From: Arthrobacter sp. JZ12
GTDB lineage: Bacteria; Actinomycetota; Actinomycetes; Actinomycetales; Micrococcaceae
Assembly: GCF_035189165.1 (NCBI RefSeq)
Contig: NZ_CP045246.1
Location: 2,542,001 to 2,606,000 of the forward strand
Reading direction: 5' to 3'
Length of the DNA: 64,000 nucleotides
Both the position numbers and the translations under genes were made by a program. The notes below the pieces were generated by a model, which worked only from the letters and a program-made list of their open reading frames with translations, ran no database searches and was not told the DNA's origin. Below, piece by piece: positions 1 to 7,668 of this stretch. Numbering within the stretch: position 1 is the first letter of the stretch; every line of letters begins with the position of its first letter.

Positions 1-52
1 GCCTCCCGATGGCATGCCGAAAGCGTCACCCGTGCGTGGGAGCATTAATGCC

Positions 53-1015
53 ATGACCCTCACCGCCTCCATGCCCGCCGCGTTATCGGCTGAGTGGGAG
101 CCGGTGGGCGCTTATTCGCTCCGTGCATCGCTGAACCCACTCCAGTGCGGCCCGCGTGATCCGACCGTAGTTTTCGCCGACGGGGCTGTGTGGCTGGCCT
201 TCCGGAACGACGACGGCGCCGCCACCCTACGGCTCACTCAGCGGGGATCGCTACGCTCATCCGTTGTGCATGCGACCGCGTGGGGCCCCGGGGCGGCTCC
301 GGCTGTGGAATGTGTGCCCCGACTGATCGGGCTGTTCGATGACTGGGACGCCTTTGACTCCCCGGAGTATCAGGAGCGCCTGCCGGAGCTGGCCCGCAAG
401 GGCCGCTATCTTCAGCCGGGCCTGAGGCTGCCTGCCACGGGAAGGATGCTGGACGCCGTCGTGCGCGTCATTCTGGAGCAAAAAGTGACCGGGCTCGAGG
501 CCAAGCGCGCCTGGCGGTACCTGGTGACCCGCTTCGGCGATCCGGCACCGGCTGCGCGAGGCGCTCCGCGGCAGCTGAGACTGCCACCGACGCCCGAGCA
601 GTGGCGGCGGGTTCCGTCCTGGGAGTGGCACCGGGCGGGGGTTGATTCGAAGCGGTCGGCAGCCGCGCTGCGGGCTGCCGGAGTCGCGTCAGGCCTTGAG
701 CGGTTGGCCGCTCTTGATGCCGCCGGCGTCCACGCGGGGCTGTGTTCGATTCCGGGGATCGGTGTGTGGACCGCGGCCGAGGTTCTGCAGCGCACCCATG
801 GCTGCCCGGACTCCATTTCGGTGGGCGACTTCCATTTGGCGGCATTTGTCGGTGCGGCGCTGACCGGGAGGCGTACAGACGACGCCGGGATGCTCGAGCT
901 ACTTGAACCGTGGGCCGGGCAGCGCCAACGCGTGGTGCGCATGCTGTACGCGAGCGGTTTTCGGAAGCAGGCGTTCGGACCGCGGCTGTCGCCGGAGGAC
1001 CACCGGCGGCGTTAG
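53..1015 (+). CDS. DNA-3-methyladenine glycosylase 2 family (AlkA-like)
   Basis: Base-excision repair glycosylase of the HhH-GPD superfamily that removes alkylated bases. The middle of the protein has the alpha-helical glycosylase core (VILEQKVTG), followed by a helix-hairpin-helix segment CSIPGIGVWTAAEVLQR and then VGDFHL, whose Asp fits the catalytic position of the family. The N-terminal ~100 residues are poorly conserved, as in AlkA. I place the start at the ATG at 53 because residues upstream (reading open to 14) look non-coding; the ATG at 14 is the alternative. Single gene; the convergent neighbour is thioredoxin. Fairly sure of family, not of substrate range. Confidence 0.85.
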   Translation: MTLTASMPAALSAEWEPVGAYSLRASLNPLQCGPRDPTVVFADGAVWLAFRNDDGAATLRLTQRGSLRSSVVHATAWGPGAAPAVECVPRLIGLFDDWDAFDSPEYQERLPELARKGRYLQPGLRLPATGRMLDAVVRVILEQKVTGLEAKRAWRYLVTRFGDPAPAARGAPRQLRLPPTPEQWRRVPSWEWHRAGVDSKRSAAALRAAGVASGLERLAALDAAGVHAGLCSIPGIGVWTAAEVLQRTHGCPDSISVGDFHLAAFVGAALTGRRTDDAGMLELLEPWAGQRQRVVRMLYASGFRKQAFGPRLSPEDHRRR

Positions 1016-1173
1016 GCCCGAACCGGCCGTGCCAGTTTGCTCATCTTCTGCGTCTTTGTCTTAGGCATTGAACCGAGACGGTGCTGGGTCGCTGGGCCTT
1101 GGTGGCGCAGGGCTCCAGGGAAGTTGAGCAATCCGGCCCGCCCGCGAGTCAGAACCGGCGCCGCGAGCACGCA

Positions 1174-1216
1174 CGAAGGCCCCGGGTCCCGACGTGATCG
1201 GGAACCGGGGCCTTCG
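1174..1216. terminator. Hairpin terminator between AlkA-like gene and trxA
   Basis: Near-perfect inverted repeat with arms CGAAGGCCCCGGG and CCGGGGCCTTCG around a short loop, located after the trxA stop on the minus strand and after the glycosylase gene on the plus strand. It can serve both convergent genes. No long T-run follows. Confidence 0.65.
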
Positions 1217-1242
1217 ATAAAACCTGCTACGCCAAAAGCCTG

Positions 1243-1635
1243 TTACGCCTGCGCCTGACCGTCAGCCTTGGCCTTGGCCTGCTGCTCGGCCACCTGGGCG
1301 TGAACTTCCTTCATGTCCAGGGCCTTCACTGCCTCAACCAGCTCGCTGAACTGGCTGTTGTTCAGTGCACCCGGCTGCGAAAACACGAGCACCTTCTCGC
1401 GGAACGCCATCAGAGTGGGAATCGAGGTGATACCTGCAGCTGCGGCGAGCGACTGCTCGGCTTCGGTGTCCACCTTCGCGAAGGTGACGTCGGCGTGCTG
1501 CTGGGACACGGCGTCGTACACGGGAGCAAACTGCTTGCACGGGCCGCACCAGTCAGCCCAGAAATCCACGAACACGATGTCGTTCGATTCGATGGTCTCA
1601 GGGAAGGTTGCCTCGGTGATGTCAATGGTTGCCAT
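1243..1635 (-). CDS. trxA: Thioredoxin
   Basis: Small cytosolic dithiol oxidoreductase. The redox motif WCGPCK is at residues 29-34 (Cys30 and Cys33), in the usual FWADWCGPC context, and the cis-Pro region SIPT is present. At 130 aa it is slightly longer than the usual ~108 aa because of a C-terminal Ala/Lys/Gln-rich tail (residues ~113-130), which many actinobacterial thioredoxins have in some form. A -10-like TAGCGT (1647-1642) ends six bases before the ATG, so the mRNA may be leaderless. Monocistronic, ended by the hairpin at 1174-1216. Confidence 0.93.
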   Translation of the reverse strand: MATIDITEATFPETIESNDIVFVDFWADWCGPCKQFAPVYDAVSQQHADVTFAKVDTEAEQSLAAAAGITSIPTLMAFREKVLVFSQPGALNNSQFSELVEAVKALDMKEVHAQVAEQQAKAKADGQAQA

Positions 1636-1641
1636 ACCGTC

Positions 1642-1647
1642 ACGCTA
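1642..1647 (-). promoter_or_regulatory. -10 element of trxA (leaderless type)
   Basis: TAGCGT lies six bases before the trxA ATG, the spacing expected when transcription starts at the start codon. No convincing -35 is visible. Confidence 0.4.
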
Positions 1648-1690
1648 ACGAGTTTCGGGGCGAATGTCGCCTCCTGTTCGCTCAGCGCGA

Positions 1691-1708
1691 GGGTGCTTGG
1701 TACAACAG
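1691..1708 (+). repeat. 18-bp direct repeat, left copy
   Basis: GGGTGCTTGGTACAACAG occurs here and again at 2520-2537; the two copies bracket the lipoprotein gene. Nothing else in the window carries it as far as I can see. Confidence 0.8.
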
Positions 1709-1787
1709 CGTACCGATCGGGCAGCTGACGCAGGAGCCGATGCGGAGCATACTAAAACCTTCGAGGGGTTTCAGGGGAGGACCAGCG

Positions 1788-2513
1788 ATGAATCGGCCAG
1801 TCTTTACGCTAATCGCAGTGGCATTGCTCGTTGCAGGTTGCAGCGGCGGCGCCCCGGATGCTGATCCGACGGAACCGACTTCACCGGAAACAGCCTCCGC
1901 TGCCGAACCATCTCGTTCAGACAGCCCGTCCCCGACGGGTACGCCCTCCACGGCGGCGCCCTCCGCACCAGCGCCGGAAACGACTGAAGCGACAACATCG
2001 CCTCCTGCGCCGTCCCCCTCTCAAGAACCCGCTGACGCAACGGGCTCAGCCGTTTCCCCTCGTGGAAATCTGATCAAACGGCTCGGTGAAAGCGCGGGGA
2101 TCATCGACGGGAATGGTGTGCGCCTGGTCAATTTCGTTGTGAACAGCATCTCGACGAATGTGCAGTGCACTACGGAACTTGCCGTGCCCGCTGAGAACGG
2201 CCTCTTTGTTGCCGTGGACGTATCTGTCCAAACGTCACCTGCTATGGCCGAGCCAGACGCTCTCATTTCCAGCTTCGATATGTCCTCGTCCTGGTTCCGC
2301 GCGATCTCACCGGAGGGTATCTCGTCCAACGCAAGTCCTGACACCTTCGCTTCCCTCGTCTGTCTGGACGATGCGGCGCTGCTTCCAAGCTCTATCGGCC
2401 CAGGCGAAAACGCGCGAGGCGTCGTTTTGCTCGACGTTCAGCATCCCGCAGGAATCCTCATCTTCGAGGACTTCTATACGGGGAGCGCTTGGGAATGGAC
2501 CTATCCCGGATGA
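1788..2513 (+). CDS. Putative lipoprotein with MPT63/DUF4352-like domain
   Basis: Predicted exported lipoprotein of 241 aa. The first 19 residues form a lipoprotein signal peptide ending in the lipobox LVAGC. Residues ~20-85 are a low-complexity linker rich in Pro, Thr, Ser and Ala that would span the cell wall, and the remaining ~150 residues form a folded domain with alternating beta-type sequence and two Cys (VQCTTEL, LVCLDD), similar in style to the immunoglobulin-like MPT63/DUF4352 fold. The ATG at 1788 is preceded by a strong ribosome site (CAGGGGAGG); the frame is open further upstream but that part overlaps the trxA promoter. Function unknown. It is flanked by 18-bp direct repeats. 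Confidence 0.75.
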   Translation: MNRPVFTLIAVALLVAGCSGGAPDADPTEPTSPETASAAEPSRSDSPSPTGTPSTAAPSAPAPETTEATTSPPAPSPSQEPADATGSAVSPRGNLIKRLGESAGIIDGNGVRLVNFVVNSISTNVQCTTELAVPAENGLFVAVDVSVQTSPAMAEPDALISSFDMSSSWFRAISPEGISSNASPDTFASLVCLDDAALLPSSIGPGENARGVVLLDVQHPAGILIFEDFYTGSAWEWTYPG

Positions 2514-2519
2514 GTTGAC

Positions 2520-2537
2520 GGGTGCTTGGTACAACAG
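2520..2537 (+). repeat. 18-bp direct repeat, right copy
   Basis: Identical to 1691-1708, starting seven bases after the lipoprotein stop codon and about 50 bases beyond the 3' end of tRNA-Tyr. Confidence 0.8.
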
Positions 2538-2543
2538 GCAAAG

Positions 2544-2581
2544 CGAAAGGCCCGCACTCGGAGAAGAGTGCGGGCCTTTCG
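2544..2581. terminator. Bidirectional hairpin terminator
   Basis: Perfect inverted repeat with 16-base arms beginning CGAAAGGCCCGCACTC around a six-base loop, between the lipoprotein gene (+) and tRNA-Tyr (-). The stem closely resembles the one at 13538-13579. Confidence 0.85.
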
Positions 2582-2588
2582 TGGCGAG

Positions 2589-2670
2589 TGGCAGATGAGG
2601 GATTCGAACCCCCGTAGGCAGTGCCAGCTGATTTACAGTCAGCCCCCTTTGGCCGCTCGGGTAATCTGCC
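2589..2670 (-). tRNA. tRNA-Tyr (anticodon GTA)
   Basis: On the minus strand the sequence folds as a class II tRNA of 82 nt: acceptor GGCAGAT pairs with ATCTGCC, the anticodon loop is ACTGTAAAT with anticodon GTA, a long variable arm follows, and the T arm contains GGTTCGAATCC. The discriminator base is A; CCA is not encoded. A perfect 7-bp hairpin (2679-2696) sits just upstream in the leader. Confidence 0.97.
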
Positions 2671-2678
2671 GAGAGTCC

Positions 2679-2696
2679 TTGAAGGTTGCCCTTCAA
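2679..2696. other. Hairpin in the tRNA-Tyr leader
   Basis: TTGAAGG and CCTTCAA form a perfect 7-bp stem with a four-base loop, eight bases upstream of the mature tRNA 5' end on the minus strand. It could be a processing feature of the precursor. Confidence 0.5.
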
Positions 2697-2795
2697 AAGA
2701 CCGCCTCCGGATCGCCGTCCGCAGGCAAAACAACTTTACAGAACATCCGGCGCAGAATCGAATCGGCGCCCGGACCCGTTGTTTCCGGGCCGATT

Positions 2796-3029
2796 CTAAG
2801 CTCCTGCGAGGATCCGCCGCTCAAGCTGGGCGTAGAAGCGTTCGGCCTGATCAGCTGTCACCATATTCATGCTTACCGCGTTTTCCAGATCGGCCCGAAC
2901 GCCGTCCAGACGGGCGGAAGCTGCAGCCGACGGCGCTGCTCCCACCCCGGTCAGCGATGCTGCCGCTATCAGCGACCCTGCGACGGCGGAGCGGGCACGA
3001 ACAAAATAGCGACGCGTTTGCGCGGTCAA
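2796..3029 (-). CDS. Small putative secreted protein
   Basis: A 77-aa protein of unknown function. I start it at the TTG at 3029 because AGGAGG lies at ideal distance upstream; the frame is open beyond this but the upstream part overlaps the yajQ start and reads as non-coding. Residues ~1-37 look like a signal peptide: basic N-terminus (RRYFVRARS), hydrophobic stretch AVAGSLIAAASLTGVGA and an Ala-rich cleavage region. The mature part, about 40 residues, is a charged helix (LDGVRADLENAV, ADQAERFYAQLERR). It diverges from yajQ with a 116-base gap. No homologue recognised. Confidence 0.55.
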   Translation of the reverse strand: MTAQTRRYFVRARSAVAGSLIAAASLTGVGAAPSAAASARLDGVRADLENAVSMNMVTADQAERFYAQLERRILAGA

Positions 3030-3145
3030 CGTTTCCTCCTGGGAGTGGATGGGTTTCCACCGTTTCAGGCGCAGGTGAACACATCCTGTCCCGAACCTGT
3101 GAATTAGGCTAGAAGCAGGAAACCCAACCCAAGAAGGAGGCCGCG

Positions 3146-3634
3146 GTGGCCAGCGAATCCACATTCGACGTCGTGAGCAAGGTAGACAAGCAGGAGGTCG
3201 CCAACGCGCTGAACCAGGCGCAGAAGGAGATTGCCCAGCGCTACGACTTCAAGGGCGTCGGCGCGGAGGTCGACTTCAGCGGCGAAAGGATCCTCATGAA
3301 AGCCAACTCCGAAGAGCGCGTGCTCGCGGTGCTCGACGTGCTGCAGTCCAAGATGATCAAGCGCGGCATCTCGCTGAAGTCACTCGACACCGGTGAGCCC
3401 TACGCCTCAGGCAAGGAGTTCCGCCTCGAGACCTCCATCAAGGAGGGCATCGCCCAGGACATCGCCAAGAAGATCAACAAGCTCATCCGCGACGAGGCCC
3501 CCAAGGGCGTCAAGTCCCAGATCCAGGGCGACGAGCTGCGCGTCAGCTCAAAGTCCCGCGATGACCTGCAGGCCACCATGGCGCTGCTGAAGAACTTCGA
3601 CGAAGCTGACCTCCAGTTCGTGAACTTCCGGTAG
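3146..3634 (+). CDS. YajQ family nucleotide-binding protein
   Basis: Member of the YajQ/UPF0234 family, small two-domain ferredoxin-fold proteins; some members bind cyclic di-GMP and others were reported to bind nucleotides or RNA. The family signatures are clear: STFDVVSKVD at the N-terminus, RYDFKG near residue 32, KSLDTGEP around residue 84 and LQFVNFR at the C-terminus. 162 aa is the family length. GTG start preceded by AGAAGGAGG. Single gene followed by a strong hairpin. Whether this copy binds cyclic di-GMP cannot be told from sequence. Confidence 0.92.
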   Translation: MASESTFDVVSKVDKQEVANALNQAQKEIAQRYDFKGVGAEVDFSGERILMKANSEERVLAVLDVLQSKMIKRGISLKSLDTGEPYASGKEFRLETSIKEGIAQDIAKKINKLIRDEAPKGVKSQIQGDELRVSSKSRDDLQATMALLKNFDEADLQFVNFR

Positions 3635-3663
3635 GCAACCGGCGCACCGCACAGCCAACCGAA

Positions 3664-3707
3664 CGACGACGGCGACGCTCCCCTGGGTGGGGGCGTCGCC
3701 GTCGTCG
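3664..3707. terminator. Hairpin terminator after yajQ
   Basis: Arms CGACGACGGCGACGC and GCGTCGCCGTCGTCG are perfectly complementary around a 14-base loop, 30 bases after the yajQ stop. The ACGACGGCG core recurs in the terminators at 22402 and 25080. Confidence 0.8.
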
Positions 3708-3745
3708 TTGGTTGAGCGGGCGGACTACCCCATCCAATCGCTGCT

Positions 3746-3777
3746 TTCAGTGGGATTGTCTAGACAATCCCACTGAA
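3746..3777. repeat. Perfect 32-bp palindrome
   Basis: Each half reads TTCAGTGGGATTGTCT, with no spacer and TCTAGA at the centre. It lies between the convergent yajQ and htpX genes, separate from the yajQ terminator and 41 bases from the htpX stop. The centre TTGTCTAGACAA resembles operators bound by GntR-family dimers. Confidence 0.9.
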
Positions 3778-3817
3778 GCGGCGCACTCAGCGGCCCACAC
3801 AACGACCGGATGGAGCG

Positions 3818-4696
3818 TCAGGCCAGCGGACGGCCTGCCATCCCCTCGAGGCGCGCAATGCGCTGGGCCATCGGCGGGTGGGACGCGAACATCCGCTGCA
3901 CACCGCCGCCGCGGAACGGATTCGCGATCATCAGGTGTGAGGTGTTCACCAGCTGCTGGCTCTGCGGAAGCGGAGCCTGCTGGGTGCCGCGCTCCAGCTT
4001 CCGTAGCGCAGAGGCGAGGGCCAGAGGGTCGCCGGTGAGGCGGGCGCCGTCCTCGTCAGCGTCGTACTCACGGGTGCGTCCGATCGCCATCTGGATCAGC
4101 CCGGCCGCCAGCGGAGCAAGAAAGGCGAGCAGCAGCGCAGCGATCGGGTTGCCGCCAGAGTTGCGGTTGCCGCCCATCATGCCCGTAAAGGCGAACATCT
4201 GCGCCACCGAGGTGATGACACCGGCGACGGCGGCCGCGATGGACCCGGTGAGGATGTCGCGGTTGTAGACGTGCATCAATTCGTGCCCGAGGACACCGCG
4301 CAGCTCCCGCTCATTCAGGATCTGCAGGATGCCCTGGGTGCAGCAAACTGCGGCGTTCTCGGGGTTGCGTCCGGTTGCGAAGGCGTTGGGTGCCAGGGTG
4401 GGCGAGACGTAGAGCCGGGGCATCGGCTTGCCGGCCTTCGCGCTCAGCTCGCGGACAATCCGGTACATGGCCGGCGCCTGCTGCTCGGTGACCGGCACGG
4501 CCTTCATGCTTCGGATGGCGAGCTTGTCGCTGTTCCAGTAGCTGTAGGCAACCGAACCCACACCGATCAGCGCAAAGATCCAGAGAAACGCCGAACTGCG
4601 GGTTGCCGAGGCGATAACCGCACCGAAAATCAGGAAGATCCCCATAAGGGAACCGAAGAGCAGGGCCGTCTTGGCCCCGTTGAAGTGGTTGTGCAC
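3818..4696 (-). CDS. htpX: M48 family zinc metalloprotease HtpX
   Basis: Membrane-bound protease of the M48B family that degrades misfolded membrane proteins. Two hydrophobic segments lie at residues ~10-30 and 34-52. The zinc site GHELMH gives His138, Glu139 and His142, and the third ligand is expected in the EYDADEDGA segment at ~210. Two further hydrophobic stretches (~150-172 and ~185-205) flank the active-site region as in HtpX. 292 aa is the normal length. GTG start with AGGAGA upstream. Confidence 0.95.
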   Translation of the reverse strand: MHNHFNGAKTALLFGSLMGIFLIFGAVIASATRSSAFLWIFALIGVGSVAYSYWNSDKLAIRSMKAVPVTEQQAPAMYRIVRELSAKAGKPMPRLYVSPTLAPNAFATGRNPENAAVCCTQGILQILNERELRGVLGHELMHVYNRDILTGSIAAAVAGVITSVAQMFAFTGMMGGNRNSGGNPIAALLLAFLAPLAAGLIQMAIGRTREYDADEDGARLTGDPLALASALRKLERGTQQAPLPQSQQLVNTSHLMIANPFRGGGVQRMFASHPPMAQRIARLEGMAGRPLA

Positions 4697-4768
4697 CTGT
4701 TCTCCTTGTTGGCTTACCTACCAGTACAACGGCGCTGCCCCGCGCGCTGTTCCGTGGGAACAGCCGCG

Positions 4769-5416
4769 TCAGCGGTCAAGGGCAGTGCACACGCAGGCGC
4801 GATTCCCCTCGCCGTCGACCAGCACCGTGAACGACGGCGCCCGGGAGTCGTCGACGACGGTGCCCCCCGCTGCCACGGCGGCAGCGATCCGTGCTTCCGC
4901 CTGATCGTGCGGCACCCACACGTCGAGATGGAACCGCTGGCGCGGCGTCTCGTGTGCGTCGGTCTGCTGGAACCACAACAGCGGGACTCTTCCGGAGGGG
5001 TCGGTGACGTCGTCGCCGGAAACGTTGTCGGCGTCGCCCGTCAGCAGGGCTGCCCAGAACGGCCCCGCCGCGGCCACCTGCGCCGTGTCGAGTGCCAGTT
5101 CCACTTCGGCGAGCGCCTTAGGCTGGGCGGTGAGGCCCTGTTCCTGAGCGATGGCGCTGATGGACCGTGCGAGCTTCACGTCCCGCTCGGTAAGAGCCCC
5201 GACATCGTGGCTGATCAGCTTGAGGTCAACATATGGATAGGTCAGCGTTACATCCGGATGATGATTGGCGGTTTCGGCCGCTTCGCTGACTGCGGTCAGG
5301 AATCGCATTCCGGCGTTGAAGCTGCCGGTGCGGTATCGCGCGTGGATGCCCTGCGCGAGCTGCCGCCAGTCGTCGAGGCCTGCTTCAAGGATCTGCGTGC
5401 TGGTGAGCTTGTCCAT
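4769..5416 (-). CDS. Pterin-4a-carbinolamine dehydratase fused to a VOC domain
   Basis: Two-domain protein of 215 aa. Residues ~1-95 are a 4a-hydroxytetrahydrobiopterin dehydratase (PCD/DCoH) domain, with the family signature ETANHHPDVTLTYPYVDLKL including the paired His. Residues ~105-213 are a glyoxalase/VOC-like domain (AAAGPFWAALLTGD at its start, RFHLDVWVP in the middle, DGEGNRACVCT at the end). This fusion is known in actinobacteria; its reaction is not established, since aromatic amino-acid hydroxylases are usually absent. A CATACT element ends six bases before the ATG, so the transcript is probably leaderless. Confidence 0.85.
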   Translation of the reverse strand: MDKLTSTQILEAGLDDWRQLAQGIHARYRTGSFNAGMRFLTAVSEAAETANHHPDVTLTYPYVDLKLISHDVGALTERDVKLARSISAIAQEQGLTAQPKALAEVELALDTAQVAAAGPFWAALLTGDADNVSGDDVTDPSGRVPLLWFQQTDAHETPRQRFHLDVWVPHDQAEARIAAAVAAGGTVVDDSRAPSFTVLVDGEGNRACVCTALDR

Positions 5417-5497
5417 GACCCCAGTATGTCCCTAGCTGCCCGCCGAGGTCAGCGCCCGGCGCGGCTCAATGGTTGCGGCCTCGAGCGTCATCAGACC

Positions 5498-6769
5498 TCA
5501 GGGCTCCGGATGCCGTGAGTCGTACTGTCCGAAGCGGGGCTGAAGTCGGGCCAGCAGCAGCACGAGCAGCATGCAGACCATGCCTCCCCACAGCGCGGTC
5601 CAGCCCTCGCCGATCCACTCGGCGAATCCGCCGCCCACCAGCTCGCCCAGCCTGGGTCCGCCCGCGACGACGACGATGAACACTCCCTGCAATCGTCCCC
5701 GCATGGCATCGGGCGTGGCTGACTGCAGGATGGTGCTGCGGAAGACTCCGCTGATCGAATCCGACACCCCGGCCAGCAGCAGGCAGGCGGCCGCCGGGAT
5801 AATCCAGGGACTCATTGCGCCGTCGGACGATTGTCCGGCCAGAATCACCACCAGACCGAATCCGCTGATCGAGGCGCCCCAGCCTACGACGGCCCACTGA
5901 ACCGCCCGACCCTGCCGGTTCACATGACCGAGCGGGCCGGAGAAAAGACCCGACAGGACAGCGCCGAAGGCTGTGGCGGCAAGCAGGATCCCGACGGTCA
6001 GCTCGCCTCCTCCGATGAATGCTGCACCAACGGCGGGAAGCAGCACACGCGGCTGCGCCATCACCATGGCGGCCAGATCGATCAGGAAGGTCATGCGGAC
6101 GTTGGGCCTCGTCCCCAGATAGCGGAAGCCTTCAAGAACGGTGCCGAGGCCCGCGCGGCGGACCGGCCCTTCCGGCGGCATCGCCGGCAGCCGAAACAGC
6201 GCCCACAGCGCTGCGGTGAATGTGACGACGTCGATCGTGTAGGTCCAGCCGTAGCCCACCTGGGCAACCAGGAGACCCGCCAGCATGGGACCCACCGTGA
6301 AGGCGAGCCCGAAGGTGATCATGGACAGCGCGTTGGCCGCGGGCAGCAGCTCCGGGCGCACCAGCCGGGGAATGATCGCGGTCCGTGTGGGCTGGTTGAT
6401 GCCGGCGAAGCCGCTGTGCACGGCGATGAGGCCATAGAGGAGCCATACGTTGTCCGCTCCAGTCCACGCCTGCAGCGCGATGCCGATTGTCGAAGCCCAC
6501 AGCCCGACGGCGGAGAGCAGGGCTACCCGGCGTCTGTCGTGGGCATCGGCCACCGCCCCGCCATACAGTCCTGCGAAGATCAGGGGGACCAGCGCAAACA
6601 GCCCGATCAGGCCTACGTTGAAGCTGGAGCCGGTGATGTCGTACACCTGCAGACTGACGGCGACCAGCGTCAGGTTGGTGCCGATTGCCGACAGTGCCGT
6701 GCCGAAGTACATCCTGCGGAAGGCCGGGCTCTCCTTCAGTGGAGTGATGTCGGCGAGGAGTCTGGGCAC
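5498..6769 (-). CDS. MFS transporter, EntS/DHA3-like
   Basis: Integral membrane exporter of 423 aa with about twelve hydrophobic segments. The N-terminus (SPAFRRMYFGTALSAIGTNLT) and the loop GGAVADAHDRRRV between helices 2 and 3 are typical of the EntS-type major facilitator subfamily, whose members export siderophores or drugs. Helix 11 region has MRGRLQGVFIVVVAGG, also family-typical. No siderophore biosynthesis genes are nearby, so the substrate is unknown. The GTG start is six bases after a TAAGAT element, which fits a leaderless transcript. It diverges from the MBL-fold gene. Confidence 0.88.
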   Translation of the reverse strand: MPRLLADITPLKESPAFRRMYFGTALSAIGTNLTLVAVSLQVYDITGSSFNVGLIGLFALVPLIFAGLYGGAVADAHDRRRVALLSAVGLWASTIGIALQAWTGADNVWLLYGLIAVHSGFAGINQPTRTAIIPRLVRPELLPAANALSMITFGLAFTVGPMLAGLLVAQVGYGWTYTIDVVTFTAALWALFRLPAMPPEGPVRRAGLGTVLEGFRYLGTRPNVRMTFLIDLAAMVMAQPRVLLPAVGAAFIGGGELTVGILLAATAFGAVLSGLFSGPLGHVNRQGRAVQWAVVGWGASISGFGLVVILAGQSSDGAMSPWIIPAAACLLLAGVSDSISGVFRSTILQSATPDAMRGRLQGVFIVVVAGGPRLGELVGGGFAEWIGEGWTALWGGMVCMLLVLLLARLQPRFGQYDSRHPEP

Positions 6770-6775
6770 CGGGTA

Positions 6776-6781
6776 ATCTTA
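6776..6781 (-). promoter_or_regulatory. -10 element of the MFS gene (leaderless type)
   Basis: TAAGAT ends six bases before the GTG at 6769; the identical arrangement is seen for the TetR gene at 11925. Confidence 0.5.
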
Positions 6782-6922
6782 CCGGCCAAGCGGTTACCTG
6801 CAGCAACAACCTGCCTGCCATTCGGGCACCCGCAAAATGATCAGGCGGCTGACTTTCCCCGCCCAAATCACTATGGTTGCAATCAGCCTCACCTGTCTCC
6901 GAGAAGCTCCCGAGGAATCACC

Positions 6923-7663
6923 ATGCTGACCCGCGAAGTCGCCGAAGGAATCCACTGGCTGGAACACGCCCACGTCAACGTCTACTTCGTCGAGCAGGAC
7001 GGACGGGTGATGATTGTCGACGCCGGCCTGCCCGGCATCTGGCCTCGGATCCGCACCGCACTCAAGGAGCTGGGCTTCGACCATTCGGTTGTAGCCCTTG
7101 TGCTGACGCACGGACATTTCGACCATGTGGGGGTGGCTGCCAAACTGCGCAGCCGTTTCCGGGTGCCGATCCTGGTTCACCCCGATGACGCCTACATCGC
7201 CGCCCACCCCTACCGCTACAAGCACGAACTGAACAGACTGGCGGTTCCACTGCAGCACCCGGCCAGCCTGCCCATCCTCGGACGAATGACGCTCGCCGGG
7301 GCGCTGGCGGTCCGCGGCGTTACCGACACACTGCCGCTGCTACCCGGGATGGCATCCAACCTGCCGGGGACACCGGAGGTGCTGCACGTCCCCGGGCACA
7401 CCGCGGGTCATGTTGCACTGCACTTCCCGGACCGCCGGACGCTCATTGTTGGAGATGCCCTGGTGACACTTAATCCCTACACGGGCATCAAGGGGCCGCA
7501 GATCGTGTCGGGAGCAGCGACGGCAGACTCACCCCAGGCAATGGCATCGCTCGACCAGTTGGCCGGACTTCAGGCGGACAGGATGCTGACCGGACATGGT
7601 GAACCCTGGCTCTCCAGTCCCGCCGAGGCTGTAGCGATCGCAAAGCGGATCGGCCCCTCCTAG
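6923..7663 (+). CDS. MBL-fold metallo-hydrolase
   Basis: Metallo-beta-lactamase fold hydrolase of 246 aa. The metal-binding motif THGHFDH is near residue 66, with further ligands in VPGHTAGH (~159), VGDAL (~179) and LTGHGEP (~227), so the full set for a dinuclear site is present. The sequence resembles glyoxalase II-like thioesterases in actinobacteria, but the substrate is not clear. I start at the ATG at 6923 (CGAGG upstream); the frame is open far upstream, but that region is antisense to the MFS gene. A TATGGT -10-like box sits at 6872-6877. Confidence 0.9.
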   Translation: MLTREVAEGIHWLEHAHVNVYFVEQDGRVMIVDAGLPGIWPRIRTALKELGFDHSVVALVLTHGHFDHVGVAAKLRSRFRVPILVHPDDAYIAAHPYRYKHELNRLAVPLQHPASLPILGRMTLAGALAVRGVTDTLPLLPGMASNLPGTPEVLHVPGHTAGHVALHFPDRRTLIVGDALVTLNPYTGIKGPQIVSGAATADSPQAMASLDQLAGLQADRMLTGHGEPWLSSPAEAVAIAKRIGPS

Positions 7664-7668
7664 CGGGC

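Noticed and set aside
1037-1258. 73-residue open frame after the glycosylase gene
   Set aside because: Overlaps the terminator hairpin, has no ribosome site and no coding signature; I treat 1016-1242 as intergenic.
5831-6922. Long open frame upstream of the MBL-fold gene
   Set aside because: It is antisense to the MFS gene, lacks any recognisable domain and has the Gln/His/Arg-rich make-up typical of a GC-rich shadow frame; the MBL domain begins at 6923.
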